Below are positions 41,226 to 51,067 of a DNA stretch of 64,000 nt, piece by piece. The first letter of the stretch is position 1. The number at the start of each line of letters is the position of its first letter. The position numbers and the translations under genes are program-made. The notes beneath the pieces were generated by a model, which had not been told where the DNA came from, made no database searches, and saw nothing but the letters and a program-made list of their open reading frames with translations. This DNA comes from Photobacterium malacitanum (GTDB lineage: Bacteria > Pseudomonadota > Gammaproteobacteria > Enterobacterales > Vibrionaceae), in contig NZ_FYAK01000002.1 of assembly GCF_900185615.1 (NCBI RefSeq), positions 620,001-684,000 on the forward strand, written 5' to 3'.

Positions 41226-42218
41226 ATGACCAACCCTATCTCTGTACCAATTAAACGTGTCCGTCGTATGCGCCGTAGCGCTAATATGCGTGATCTTGTG
41301 CGTGAACATGAATTTAAATTGGCTGATCTTATTCACCCGATCTTCATTGAAGAAAACTTAACTGAAGCGGTGCCTATTAGCACCATGCCGGGCATTTCAC
41401 GTATTCCAGAAACTATGCTGGCTGATGAAATACATGCACTTTATAAATTGGGTGTACGTTATGTAATGCCATTTGGTATTTCACATACTAAAGATGAAAT
41501 CGGTAGTGACACATGGAACGATAACGGTTTATTAGCACGTATGGTTAAAACCATCAAAGCTGCTTGTCCTGACATGATGGTGATCCCCGATATTTGCTTT
41601 TGCGAATACACGACTCATGGTCATTGCGGTGTCTACCATGATGAGCATGTATTAAACGATGAAACGCTTGAGTTATTAGTTAGACAAAGCGTTACAGCGG
41701 CAAAAGCGGGGGCTGATATGTTAGCGCCGTCAGCAATGATGGATGGTCAAGTTAAAGCCATTCGTGAAGGATTAGATGCCGCAGGTTTTGAACATGTGGC
41801 GATCCTTGCTCATGCAGTAAAATTTGCCTCTGCCTTCTATGGCCCTTTCCGCACCGCAGTTGACTGTGAATTAAGCGGCGATCGCAAAGCCTACCAAATG
41901 GATTGTGCTAACGGTCGTCAAGCCTTAGTAGAGGCTTTACTTGATGAGGAAGAAGGTGCAGATATTCTGATGGTAAAACCAGGTACACCTTACCTTGATG
42001 TGGTTGCCAATCTTCGTCGTAAAACCAACCTACCTGTGGCGGTTTATCAAGTCGGTGGCGAATATGCAGGGATCAAGTTTGCTGCATTAGCGGGCGCACT
42101 TGATGAAAAGCGCGTTGTGTATGAAACCTTAACCGGATTTAAACGCGCTGGTGCAGATCTTATTGTGAGCTACTACACCAAGCAAGTGGCAGAATGGTTA
42201 GCACAAGATAAAGCATAA
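41226..42218 (+). CDS. hemB: Delta-aminolevulinic acid dehydratase (porphobilinogen synthase)
   Basis: A 330-residue cytoplasmic enzyme that condenses two 5-aminolevulinate into porphobilinogen for heme synthesis. Zinc-binding cysteines are in ICFCEYTTHGHCGV (about 120-130). The two active-site lysines are in LAHAVKFASAFYGPFR (about 200) and ILMVKPGTPYLD (about 255). Length is normal for the family. It is monocistronic and followed by a hairpin. Confidence 0.98.
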   Translation: MTNPISVPIKRVRRMRRSANMRDLVREHEFKLADLIHPIFIEENLTEAVPISTMPGISRIPETMLADEIHALYKLGVRYVMPFGISHTKDEIGSDTWNDNGLLARMVKTIKAACPDMMVIPDICFCEYTTHGHCGVYHDEHVLNDETLELLVRQSVTAAKAGADMLAPSAMMDGQVKAIREGLDAAGFEHVAILAHAVKFASAFYGPFRTAVDCELSGDRKAYQMDCANGRQALVEALLDEEEGADILMVKPGTPYLDVVANLRRKTNLPVAVYQVGGEYAGIKFAALAGALDEKRVVYETLTGFKRAGADLIVSYYTKQVAEWLAQDKA

Positions 42219-42243
42219 TTATCGCTATAATATCATCCCGTTT

Positions 42244-42279
42244 TTAAGCATCATTGTTGCAATAGCAATGATGCTTAAT
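42244..42279 (+). terminator. Hairpin after hemB
   Basis: TAAGCATCATTG / CAATGATGCTTA with a nine-base loop, 26 bp after the stop. The T-run is weak. Confidence 0.65.
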
Positions 42280-42426
42280 TACAAATAAATTCAACCTTTA
42301 GTCATTATCATGATGTTCGTCGTACAGTTTTAGTCGCTTCCCTAATCGAAAAAAATACCATATAAAACCACACCACAATAATGTTCAGTTATATACTGTA
42401 ATTCTTTAAAAGTAAGAGTCATTTAT

Positions 42427-42804
42427 ATGTCTAATGTCGTGCAGTTATCTGCGTTTAATAACAAGAAAAATACTCCAGCTTCACAAGCTGCATCTCCAAA
42501 AGCATTGAGAGAACAAGCAGCATCGAAACAACAAAATCAGTGTTACTTTTGCGGTTTACGTAAAGACACCAACGATCTCAACTGGCTTAATCAGATTGGT
42601 TTTAAGCAAAAGACACATGTTGTCTGCAACAGCTGTAGTGCTGATGCTAAATCGCGTTCAATGGATGAACTACGCATAATTCTGGCGCTAAAGGCGATGG
42701 ATTTTAGAACTGTTAAGCTCAAACAATACCTTGAATTAACAGAAAAAGGCATTCAAATAGACGGTGTGCGTAACTATAAATTTTATTTTGAAACAATTAA
42801 ATGA
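42427..42804 (+). CDS. Small zinc-finger-like hypothetical protein
   Basis: A 125-residue soluble protein with a polar N-terminus and a probable zinc site made of CYFC (about residue 39) and CNSC (about residue 67), spaced 25 residues apart. The C-terminal half (MDELRIILALKAMDFRTVKL) is helical. I do not recognise the family. It could be a small nucleic-acid-binding or protein-binding factor. It stands between hemB and a convergent methyltransferase gene. Confidence 0.65.
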   Translation: MSNVVQLSAFNNKKNTPASQAASPKALREQAASKQQNQCYFCGLRKDTNDLNWLNQIGFKQKTHVVCNSCSADAKSRSMDELRIILALKAMDFRTVKLKQYLELTEKGIQIDGVRNYKFYFETIK

Positions 42805-42899
42805 TCACAAATAACGGGTATCGCTAAACAAAACATGATGCGCTACCCTACTTACAACATAATTAACAATACGGTTGCTATTTGATAGCTAAATATATG

Positions 42900-43772
42900 T
42901 TATGGCTTTTCACCACTAAGTTTTAATGACACTCGCCAAAACTTAGGAATAATATTATTAAAAATAGTCACATCACACCAAGTAAGAGCACGATTAATTG
43001 ATAAAAAAAGCGGTTTTATTCTAGATTTTTCACTCAATATACTTCGAATCGGAGTCATCAACCCTTGATCTATTATTGGTGATAAAAAACCTTCGGTAAT
43101 GATCTTTGGTGCTTTAAAACCCTGTAATAATTGTTCTGCATCTTGTTGATTAAAATCATGCACATCAATATTGGCATGATCCCAACGCATTTGCTGCTGA
43201 CGCTGATTAAAAAAGTAACGTCGTAAATTATTAATCCATACTAGTGGGGCTTTAATAATATCTATCAATTGTCCACCATGTGTTGTCGGCTCACCAATAA
43301 TAATAAACTCACCACCGGGTTTTAAAATACGTAATACTTCCTGCATAAAGATTATCGGATTCGGAAGATGATGCAGAAAGGCACAACCGACGACCAAATC
43401 AACACTGTTATCATCAAAAGGCAATGTGGTCATATCTGAGGTAATGGTTTTAATCGTTGTTTTCATTTTACGGGCATTTTGATGCGCTACATCTAAACTA
43501 CGCTCACTGATATCAACCGCTATTACCTGCCTATACCAATTAGTCGCTGCAAGCTTAACGGCTAAATTACCCGTTCCTGAAGCCACATCAACAACGGTTC
43601 CGCCTTTAGGTAGTGTATGCCCTAATACCGACTCTAGCTCTTTGATCGTCTGTTGTTGTGACTCATAATCATACTTTGCTCCCATACGAGAATCATAATT
43701 ATATGCCTCTTCTTGATCGTGAAAGTGTTTGTTTAACTTATGAATATAATCTGCATCAATGTTTTGTCGCAT
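42900..43772 (-). CDS. Class I SAM-dependent methyltransferase
   Basis: A 290-residue methyltransferase with the SAM-binding motif VVDVASGTGNLAVKLA at about 55-70, the acidic ribose-binding AVDISERSLDVA and motif IV LVVGCAFLHHLPNP, then EVLRILKPGGEFIIIGEP. This UbiE/menG-like pattern fits small-molecule methylation; the substrate is unknown. The start at ATG 43772 has GAGGAAG six bases upstream. Confidence 0.85.
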   Translation of the reverse strand: MRQNIDADYIHKLNKHFHDQEEAYNYDSRMGAKYDYESQQQTIKELESVLGHTLPKGGTVVDVASGTGNLAVKLAATNWYRQVIAVDISERSLDVAHQNARKMKTTIKTITSDMTTLPFDDNSVDLVVGCAFLHHLPNPIIFMQEVLRILKPGGEFIIIGEPTTHGGQLIDIIKAPLVWINNLRRYFFNQRQQQMRWDHANIDVHDFNQQDAEQLLQGFKAPKIITEGFLSPIIDQGLMTPIRSILSEKSRIKPLFLSINRALTWCDVTIFNNIIPKFWRVSLKLSGEKP

Positions 43773-44028
43773 GTTCAACTTCCTCTAATAAAACAAGCCA
43801 AGCAGCATATGACATCGTTATATGTTAATTATTAATATAGTTTGAAAGTACGATTTAGAAGGTAAGAACTCGCTTATAAATAATAAATACGAATATTTGA
43901 AGATAAAAGAGCTAACAACAATATAATTAGAAGCAAAAATATAGCCACCAATAACCATATTTATGCTTCTATAATTGTTATAGCAATAGAGGGCATGCTA
44001 ATAATAAAAGGGGTTAATAATCCAATAA

Positions 44029-44319
44029 TTACTCAGCTGCGTGATCATTTACCGCGTAGCAAGACCAGCCAAAACCAGCCAATTTTTCAGTAAATTGCTG
44101 TGCTTTCGTTTCGCAATAACCTACTTTATGCTTAGCGCTCCATAAAATTTCACTGTGATTATTTTTTGTATATTTAACTTCACACAAAGTATTACTGTTT
44201 GGTGCATGATAAATAACTTCAACATCACGCTCGACATGATCTTTAGTACACACATATTTTGCTTGGGCATATGTTTGAAAAGAAAGAACAGCAAGCACTA
44301 AAAGTAGAACGTGTTTCAT
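44029..44319 (-). CDS. Secreted small cysteine protein, paralogue B
   Basis: A 96-residue paralogue of the protein at 40794-41096, with signal peptide MKHVLLLVLAVLSFQTYA. The four cysteines keep their spacing (YVCTKDHVER, LCEVKYTK, GYCETKA, WSCYAV). Function unknown. The two copies lie about 3 kb apart in the same orientation with hemB, a zinc-finger-like gene and a methyltransferase between, indicating a local duplication or a genus-wide small family. Confidence 0.75.
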   Translation of the reverse strand: MKHVLLLVLAVLSFQTYAQAKYVCTKDHVERDVEVIYHAPNSNTLCEVKYTKNNHSEILWSAKHKVGYCETKAQQFTEKLAGFGWSCYAVNDHAAE

Positions 44320-44904
44320 GGTAAATCCAGAATAGAAAATTTGACGCTAATCTTACTCTTTTTCTCTACTCCTAACATTCAGCTTTGTGTCAAATTTATC
44401 CCTAAAAATCCCATTCACAACAACTGTATTCACCTTATAAATAACAACAACTTAACACATACACTCGGCACTATTAAACCTACTAATAAAACACCTTAAA
44501 TTTTACGAAGCTATATAAACTCGATCGCAGATAGACAGTAGATTCCCTATCGCCCTCACGGGTACTCAATAACCGCAAACAAAAATTCTTATCAAATTGT
44601 TGTTTAAAAAAAGAACGAGATGTTAACTAAGTCGAATATTTTACATTTAGTCATAAAAAATATAATTCCTATTTGGAATTTAAACCATGATGAAATATCA
44701 ACATCCATGGCAGTGAGTAAATATATTGACTCAGAATATTGATTAATTGTTTTTTTATTTATCTGATTATTTTATTAATAACTATGAAAGAATATTTTCA
44801 CCCTTCCACAATGCTATTAAGGTATTGTTTTTTAAGTAACTATAATTATTAATAACCATAATAAATTTGTTAGAATTATTCCGAGACCTTTACTTCTAAT
44901 AATT
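44320..44904. other. Long AT-rich gap before the TonB receptor operon
   Basis: 585 bp without a convincing gene. It includes a truncated copy of a dispersed hairpin repeat at 44537-44567; the rest is AT-rich and must hold the receptor-operon promoter. I could not find a convincing Fur box. Confidence 0.5.
44537..44567. repeat. Truncated copy of a dispersed hairpin repeat
   Basis: The left arm AGTAGATTCCCTATCGCCCT and the GCCCTCACGGG inner hairpin match copies at 50951-51000 and 52341-52390; the right arm is missing. Confidence 0.7.
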
Positions 44905-47046
44905 ATGAAAAATTACCTAAGTTATTCACCTGTTTTATTTTCAGCACTTTACTTTTCGTGCTATGCCAATATTTCATTAGCATCTGAAATTGATGATTTA
45001 ATGTCGATGGATTTAGATGAACTCACAACACAAAGCGTAACAGTGACCACAGCAGCCAAAAAAGAGCAACCCTTAAACGATGTACCTGCTGCGGTATATG
45101 TGATCACCAATGAACAAATTAAGCGCAGTGGTGTTCGCTCTATTGCAGAGGCCTTAGCATTAGCCCCTGGTGTGCAGGTCACTAAGATCAGTGAGTTTAA
45201 CTGGCAAATATCACTGCGAGGTTTAAACGAAACCCTGTTTAATAAACTTTTAGTGATGGTGGATGGACGCAGTGTATTTAGCCCTTTAATGTCAGGTACC
45301 TTTTGGCACACGATTGACACCATTTTAGAAGATATTGATCGTATTGAAATTTTACGTGGTTCTGCAGGGACGATGTGGGGAGGCAATGCCACTAATGGTG
45401 TTATTAATATCATCACTAAAAATAGTAATGAAACCCTCGGTCAGTTTTTTGAAGTCGACGCGGGTGAATATAACTATAAAAAAGCCAGTTATCGTAACGG
45501 TTTTCAAATTAATGATATGACGACAGCAAGGTTATCGATAAAAGGTGTTCAATCTGATTATTACTCGTTTAATGATGATGAGTGGAATAATTATAATATT
45601 GACTTTCGTACGGATTATATCGAAGACGATCGCTTCGTAACGTGGCAAGTCGGTGGCTATCATACTAAATCTCAACATTCTGACTGGTATCGTTACTACG
45701 TTTTAGAGCAGCCTATTTACTCGAATTATCCAATGAGTGCAGTGATTGGTTATCAAACACAATTAAAAGATTTCTCTCGCGGTTTTTATAGTAACTTAAA
45801 TTTGGGAAAAACGGTTGCTGATACTCACTATGAAGCAACATTATGGGTTGATAGTAATTCAAGAACAGAGCCAACTGCTAATGGTGAATACGACACCTTT
45901 AATGCTGATGCGTTAATAATAAAGCAAGTCAATCAATATAATGAACTGACATTAGGTTTAGGTACGCGCTTTACTAAAGTAAAAGTACCACAATCAAAAG
46001 AATACTTTTACGCTGATATGAATCCATACCAGCGTACAAGTAAGCAACAGACGCAACGAGAGCAAATTTATAATGCGTACTCACAACTAGAAACCCAACT
46101 AACGAATAAATTAACCTCAAGTTTAGGGGTTAAAGTCGAGCATTTTACGCGCAATAATACCACTGAATTACAGCCTCAAGCTCGATTGTTATACCGTGTA
46201 TCTAATAATCATCAATTATGGGCTGGCGTTGGTCGAGCTGTTGTCACCCCTTCTGCGGTTGACTCAACAACAGATATATATGGATTAGGCGCAGTGGTTG
46301 CCCCATTTCCTAACTGTGATGTTACAAATCCAAACTGTTATACCCAATACCCAATGTTGGCGTTGACAACAGGCAATTTGGATATGAAGAATGAATCCGT
46401 TATAACATGGGATGTGGGCTATCGTGGTAAAATTTCAGACACATTTTCGATTGATACAACGATTTTCTTTAGTCAATATAAAAACCTACGCATGTTAGAT
46501 AATGGACAATGGCTGTGCCGTTATGGCGTCTGTTCTGACGGTTCAGTGGAGCCTGGACAAATTGCTATTCATGAATTTAATTATGTTGATGCGTTAGATG
46601 CCCAGAGCTACGGTGCTGAGTTAGCCTTTTTCTGGCAACCAACCCATAAATTACATTTTAATGCATCATACAGTTATATAGATACACAGGCTCAATGTGA
46701 TTCTATATATGCATCATGCAATAGCTATGATAGTGGCGGATACAAAGGGTTATATGATCACCAACCAAACCATTACGTTTCGTTACAAATGATGTGGACA
46801 ATTAACGCTCAATGGCAAATTGACAGCTGGCTAAAACATAAAGGTTCGGTGTCATCGCCAATTGATTTTTATAACGTGCCCGAGATCACGACAATGGATA
46901 TGCGTGTTGCGTGGCAATACAATCACGCTTGGCCTCTTGTCGAGTTTGTTGTTGATGGTTTAGGTAGTTCAACCTACCAAGATTTACCCAATAAGGCACC
47001 AATAGAGGAAACTGCGTTTTTACGTTTATCATGGACCAGATTGTAA
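44905..47046 (+). CDS. TonB-dependent outer membrane receptor
   Basis: A 713-residue outer-membrane protein: signal peptide (about 1-26, ending SLAS), a TonB-box-like segment before VTTAAKKEQPLNDVPAAVYV, a plug domain to about residue 165 with the typical LRGSAGTMWGGNATNGVINI, then a beta-barrel ending in an aromatic-basic residue pair (LRLSWTRL). Such receptors import siderophores, vitamins or other large nutrients. Substrate cannot be told. It is the first gene of an operon: the YfiR-like gene starts nine bases after its stop and overlaps the cyclase gene, so it probably passes a signal as well as, or instead of, cargo. Confidence 0.92.
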   Translation: MKNYLSYSPVLFSALYFSCYANISLASEIDDLMSMDLDELTTQSVTVTTAAKKEQPLNDVPAAVYVITNEQIKRSGVRSIAEALALAPGVQVTKISEFNWQISLRGLNETLFNKLLVMVDGRSVFSPLMSGTFWHTIDTILEDIDRIEILRGSAGTMWGGNATNGVINIITKNSNETLGQFFEVDAGEYNYKKASYRNGFQINDMTTARLSIKGVQSDYYSFNDDEWNNYNIDFRTDYIEDDRFVTWQVGGYHTKSQHSDWYRYYVLEQPIYSNYPMSAVIGYQTQLKDFSRGFYSNLNLGKTVADTHYEATLWVDSNSRTEPTANGEYDTFNADALIIKQVNQYNELTLGLGTRFTKVKVPQSKEYFYADMNPYQRTSKQQTQREQIYNAYSQLETQLTNKLTSSLGVKVEHFTRNNTTELQPQARLLYRVSNNHQLWAGVGRAVVTPSAVDSTTDIYGLGAVVAPFPNCDVTNPNCYTQYPMLALTTGNLDMKNESVITWDVGYRGKISDTFSIDTTIFFSQYKNLRMLDNGQWLCRYGVCSDGSVEPGQIAIHEFNYVDALDAQSYGAELAFFWQPTHKLHFNASYSYIDTQAQCDSIYASCNSYDSGGYKGLYDHQPNHYVSLQMMWTINAQWQIDSWLKHKGSVSSPIDFYNVPEITTMDMRVAWQYNHAWPLVEFVVDGLGSSTYQDLPNKAPIEETAFLRLSWTRL

Positions 47047-47055
47047 TGAGGCAGA

Positions 47056-47673
47056 ATGCAAACTAGCGATTGTCCCACGAGTAAATTAACATCGAAATTA
47101 TTGGTAGGTCTTATTAATAAGCCCTACCATTTTTGCCGCCTGTATTTTATATATGCCGTCGTTAGCTTGACGATTTGTATTCACGCTACAACCAATAAAG
47201 CGCATGCTGATAACATTGCTGACTATGAAATATCTGCGGTCTATATTTACCGTTTTTCTCAGTTTGTGACCTGGCCTCAACAAAATAACAAGTTAACATT
47301 TTGTACATTAGGTACAGATAATATCGCCTTAACGTTAAGTCGCTTACTCAAGGGCCAAAATAATAAAATTGTTACATTAACCAATATAAGCCAACTCGCT
47401 CAGTGCCAAATCGCCTATTTTTCTCGCCAGAAAGCAATTGGCTTATCTCAAATCCCTATTGAAAAAGGAGTATTAACCATAGGTACGGGTGACTCCTTTT
47501 TAGATAAAGGCGGAATGATTGAATTACGTTCAGTCAATAATAAAATACGTCCGGTTATTGCTTTATCAAGCATAAAAAAATCAGAAATAACGATAAGTTC
47601 GAAACTATTGAAAATAGCGATATTACCTTCAGTAAACACTCCACAACAGGGAGGGGAACATCATGCGAAATAA
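47056..47673 (+). CDS. YfiR-family periplasmic regulator
   Basis: A 205-residue protein with an N-terminal hydrophobic export segment (about residues 30-50) and a YfiR/DUF4154 domain, including EISAVYIYRFSQFVTWPQ and the GGMIELRSVNNKIRPVIALS block with the family's MIEL-like motif. In Pseudomonas, YfiR binds the periplasmic part of the cyclase YfiN and keeps it off. Two cysteines (FCTLG, QCQIAYF) could form the redox-sensitive pair. The gene has GAGG upstream of its ATG and its end overlaps the next gene by 11 bases. Confidence 0.88.
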   Translation: MQTSDCPTSKLTSKLLVGLINKPYHFCRLYFIYAVVSLTICIHATTNKAHADNIADYEISAVYIYRFSQFVTWPQQNNKLTFCTLGTDNIALTLSRLLKGQNNKIVTLTNISQLAQCQIAYFSRQKAIGLSQIPIEKGVLTIGTGDSFLDKGGMIELRSVNNKIRPVIALSSIKKSEITISSKLLKIAILPSVNTPQQGGEHHAK

Positions 47674-49669
47674 TTGGATGCATTCTCTTTCTCTTAATCA
47701 GCGCCTATATTTGCCGTTGGTGTTCTTTGTTGTTGTACTTTTTATCGTCTTTCAAACGTTAAGCTCTTATCAATATATCGAGAGCGAAAAACAGAATTTA
47801 GTTAATCGGATCAATATTTTAAGTACAGGCATAGGTGCCAATTTAACCGCAGCTATTCAATTTGATGATGCAATTACAGGCCAAGAGATCTTATCTGCAT
47901 TTTCTGCTGATCCTATGCTTGTTTCTGTTTCTGTATTAACGGCGGCTGACACTGTTTTCGCTAACTTTAACAATACAGATAAATTGCATACTTCAACCAA
48001 TAATGCTGAAGAATTAACGCTAACAAAGCAAGGTCATGTTTTTAGCAAGCAACATTTATATATGCTAGTACCCATTTATATGGATGAAACAGAACTCGCA
48101 AAGATGAGGATTGTCGTATCATTAGATGGATTACACGCATTAAAATGGTCGCAACTAGAAATTAGTCTCTACTTATTAGTAATTTTAGTTTTATTAAGTA
48201 GCTTTGTTATTCATCGCTTACGGCATTGGATGATTAGCCCTATTCGTCAACTGAATGATGCGATGATTAATGTTATTCATTTTAATCAAACTGAAATGGT
48301 GCAGCAGCAATCAAATTCAAAAGATGAATTTAGTAAGTTGATTAATTATTTTAATACCATGATTATTAAGCTAAATCAGCGAGAATCTAAAATAAAGCAT
48401 ACTATTGTTCAGTTAGAATATGAGAAAGCGTTTGCTGATGATGTGATCAGTACAGTGCAACATGCATTATTAGTGGTTGATCATGCAGGCCATATTATTT
48501 TAGCCAATGATAGCTGCTCAAAATTATTTCACGATTCTCCACAAGCACTGTTATCTAAGCATATTTGTGATGTGATTAACCCGTCAGATCCTGAACTTTT
48601 TCAACAATCTCTACAAAATGCATTACTTGGTAAGAAACAGTTTAATCATGAGCTGATCAAAGCAGTAAACGCAAATGGAACAGCAATATACCAACTGGTG
48701 AGCCATCCGTTATCACATAAGCATCAAACGCTATTTGCGCTTGAAGATGTCACAGAAAAGAGCCTCGCTGAACGACAGCAACACTTAGCAGCAAAGATAT
48801 TTGATAATAGCCGTGAAGCGATCTTATTACTTAATAGCCATGGTCATATAGAAATGGTAAACCGAGCATTTTGTCGTTTAATCGGGCAAGAAAGTGCTAC
48901 GATTATTGGTAAATATTATCGTTCAGTATTGACTGACACTGACGATTTGCCGATGAAAAAAGACATTTTAATGGCCTTAGCGTTAGATCAGCAATGGCAA
49001 GGTGAATGCTTGTTTTATAATCGCAACAAGAAAGTCTCAACACCATTACATTTAAAAATTAATAAAATTATTGATAACGAAACCAATGACAGCCAAATTG
49101 TAGTGCTTGCTTCTGATATTAGCTCTGTAAAAGAAGCCCAGCGTTTAGCCTATATCGCTCAGCATGATACTTTAACACACTTACCTAATCGTGAGTTTTT
49201 ACACCACTATTTAGTAGAAAAACTCGCATTACCACGTACTTATGTTATGGCTGTCTTATTTATTGATTTAGATGGCTTTAAATTTGTAAATGATTCTTAT
49301 GGGCACGAAGTTGGTGATCATGTTCTGCAAATAGTTGCCAAGAAATTAATGCAAAGCGTACGCCAAAACGATATTGTGACACGCTTAGCTGGCGATGAAT
49401 TTGTTGCGGTATTAAATCCAGTAAAAAACCGTGAGCCTATTATTAATATTGGCGAGCGTATTATCGCTAGCATTTCTCAGCCCATTCATATTAAAGAACA
49501 CATTATCCATGTCGGTGCCAGTATTGGTTATTATTATATTGAACCAGAAGATGTTACTGGTATTGATAACGTATTGCATTGTGCAGATATGGCAATGTAT
49601 CAATCCAAGATGCAAGGTAAAGGGTGTATTACAGAGTTTAACCCAGTTGAAGAGGTTGAATGTGTGTAA
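47663..49669 (+). CDS. YfiN-like CHASE8-HAMP-PAS-PAS-GGDEF diguanylate cyclase
   Basis: A 668-residue inner-membrane sensor. Helix 1 (about 15-35), a periplasmic CHASE8-like domain (about 38-155), helix 2 (about 165-185), HAMP (about 185-245), two PAS domains (about 255-365 and 375-490) and a GGDEF domain (about 495-660). The active loop is RLAGDEF (about 574-580), a tolerated variant of GGDEF, and the inhibitory I-site RQND lies five residues before it. No EAL domain follows. The YfiR-like protein encoded just upstream is expected to restrain it. It overlaps that gene by 11 bases, showing tight translational coupling. Confidence 0.92.
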   Translation: MRNNWMHSLSLNQRLYLPLVFFVVVLFIVFQTLSSYQYIESEKQNLVNRINILSTGIGANLTAAIQFDDAITGQEILSAFSADPMLVSVSVLTAADTVFANFNNTDKLHTSTNNAEELTLTKQGHVFSKQHLYMLVPIYMDETELAKMRIVVSLDGLHALKWSQLEISLYLLVILVLLSSFVIHRLRHWMISPIRQLNDAMINVIHFNQTEMVQQQSNSKDEFSKLINYFNTMIIKLNQRESKIKHTIVQLEYEKAFADDVISTVQHALLVVDHAGHIILANDSCSKLFHDSPQALLSKHICDVINPSDPELFQQSLQNALLGKKQFNHELIKAVNANGTAIYQLVSHPLSHKHQTLFALEDVTEKSLAERQQHLAAKIFDNSREAILLLNSHGHIEMVNRAFCRLIGQESATIIGKYYRSVLTDTDDLPMKKDILMALALDQQWQGECLFYNRNKKVSTPLHLKINKIIDNETNDSQIVVLASDISSVKEAQRLAYIAQHDTLTHLPNREFLHHYLVEKLALPRTYVMAVLFIDLDGFKFVNDSYGHEVGDHVLQIVAKKLMQSVRQNDIVTRLAGDEFVAVLNPVKNREPIINIGERIIASISQPIHIKEHIIHVGASIGYYYIEPEDVTGIDNVLHCADMAMYQSKMQGKGCITEFNPVEEVECV

Positions 49670-49699
49670 TTACCGTTGAGAGTAACAATCATCCGCCCT

Positions 49700-49796
49700 G
49701 ACAATAGCGTTAATGATTATCTGTTTTCTAAAAAGAAAGTTATGGCTAGCCTATGTTTATAAAGCAGACGACATATAGGATAGCCATATCTTTATT
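49700..49796. mobile_element. Abutting right and left ends of MITE/IS-like elements
   Basis: 49700-49760 matches 51011-51070 at roughly 90 percent (GACAATAGCGTTAAT through CCTATGT), the right end of the element at 50734-51067. Ten bases later, 49771-49796 carries the left-end sequence (ACATATAGGATAGCCATATC). The two ends form an inverted repeat, TATGGCTAGCCTAT with ATAGGATAGCCATA. No transposase is present here. Confidence 0.65.
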
Positions 49797-49806
49797 GATG
49801 CTTTTG

Positions 49807-50688
49807 TTAACTGTAGCTTAGGATCGGAAGCACCTCAGCGCTTTCATTATCGAGCATACTTAATACGCTCTCATAACCATATTTGGGCTGCCAACCGAGT
49901 TCTTGTTGTGCCAGCGTTGAATCATAAACCCGATCAAGTGATTGAGGTAAACGCCAACCTCGATTCGCAAAGCTTTCAGCAAGCTCTGGAGCAAACTCTC
50001 GTATAATATCATCAGCGTTTTGATACAGCCTGTCACAATTTGTTTTGCTAAACGGCGTTTGCCCAGAAATGATATAGCGTCTAAATCCCGGTAAACGTTT
50101 TTCTATAGCACAAGCATGAGCACTGGCAACATCTCGAGCATCAATACCACGAGTTAAACGATAAACAGCCATTACGTTTACTGGCTCTGGAAAACAGCGA
50201 GACATTTGCAGAACAGTGACAGGTAAATTGAACACGTTTGAGATGTTTTCAAGTATCTGTTCAGCCTCAATCTTTGATTTGTGGTAAATCGTTTTAGGGC
50301 TTGGCGTTACTGTTTCATTAACCCAACCCGCGACTCCCGCTGGCGTTGATGCAAAACCATAAAGGGCTGTCGTGCTCGTGAACACAAAATGTTTAATGCC
50401 CTTTTTTACCCCCAGTAAGGCTAATTGCTCGGTTGCTTTTATATTAATGTCTTCAAACTCATTGTCAGATACCAGTCCTACATGAGGGGCATGCAGAGCC
50501 GCGGTATGAATAATAACCTCGACACCTTCTAAAGCTTTAGTCAATAAAGCTGTATCACGAATATCCCCGACATAATCAGCGGTTGAACATGGCGTTCTAT
50601 CTATTCCAACAACTTGATGTTTTTTCATTAGATTGATGTAGATTGCACGACCAACTCTACCCGCTGTGCCTGTAATTAAAATTTTCAA
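49807..50688 (-). CDS. NAD-dependent epimerase/dehydratase-like protein
   Basis: A 293-residue extended short-chain dehydrogenase. The NAD-binding GTAGRVGRAIYINL is at the N-terminus, and the catalytic YHKSK (Tyr-Lys) is at about 141-145, with the Ser/Thr-rich TSTTALYG block before it. The likely substrates are nucleotide sugars or related hydroxy compounds; the family resemblance is general. It sits between two sets of MITE/IS-like ends, so it may have moved with them. ATG 50688 is used; no other neighbours share its direction closely. Confidence 0.82.
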   Translation of the reverse strand: MKILITGTAGRVGRAIYINLMKKHQVVGIDRTPCSTADYVGDIRDTALLTKALEGVEVIIHTAALHAPHVGLVSDNEFEDINIKATEQLALLGVKKGIKHFVFTSTTALYGFASTPAGVAGWVNETVTPSPKTIYHKSKIEAEQILENISNVFNLPVTVLQMSRCFPEPVNVMAVYRLTRGIDARDVASAHACAIEKRLPGFRRYIISGQTPFSKTNCDRLYQNADDIIREFAPELAESFANRGWRLPQSLDRVYDSTLAQQELGWQPKYGYESVLSMLDNESAEVLPILSYS

Positions 50689-50733
50689 CTTGACTGCCTA
50701 TTTGAATACACGAAACCATTTTAAAGCGAATGA

Positions 50734-51067
50734 ACATAGGACAGCCATATCTTTATTTTAAAAATTCAACCCACGGTGAGTAGATTCTCTATCTTTTGTT
50801 TTAAGATGTGATACAGACTCAGTCCCATACTCGTCATCTCGGAAGTGAGGCACGAACTATCCGTGATCTACTCAACGCGTGATCGAGCCTTAAAGACGCC
50901 AGTGAAACACGTTAAATTTTCAGGAAAACATAAATTCAACAACGCGCGGCTAGTAGATTCCCTATCGCCCTCGCGGGCATTCACTGTAGGGAATGACGGT
51001 AATCAGCACCGACAATAGCGTTAATTACTATCTGTTTTCTAAAGAGAAAGTTATGGGTGTCCTATGT
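50734..51067. mobile_element. 334-bp MITE-like element
   Basis: Terminal inverted repeats ACATAGGACAGCCATA (50734-50749) and TATGGGTGTCCTATGT (51052-51067) match at 15 of 16 positions. No ORF or transposase is inside; instead there are an inverted pair GAGTAGAT/ATCTACTC (50778 and 50873) and a full copy of the dispersed hairpin repeat (50951-51000). Related ends occur at 49700-49796 and 52297-52390. No target duplication is evident. Confidence 0.65.
50951..51000. repeat. Dispersed hairpin repeat, full copy
   Basis: TTCCCTA pairs with TAGGGAA, enclosing GCCC-tcgc-GGGC. The same 49-bp sequence occurs at 52342-52390, and a truncated copy at 44537. Confidence 0.85.

Noticed and set aside
44961..45416. 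151-codon minus-strand ORF inside the TonB receptor gene
   Set aside because: Antisense shadow; the receptor plug domain on the plus strand is unmistakable.
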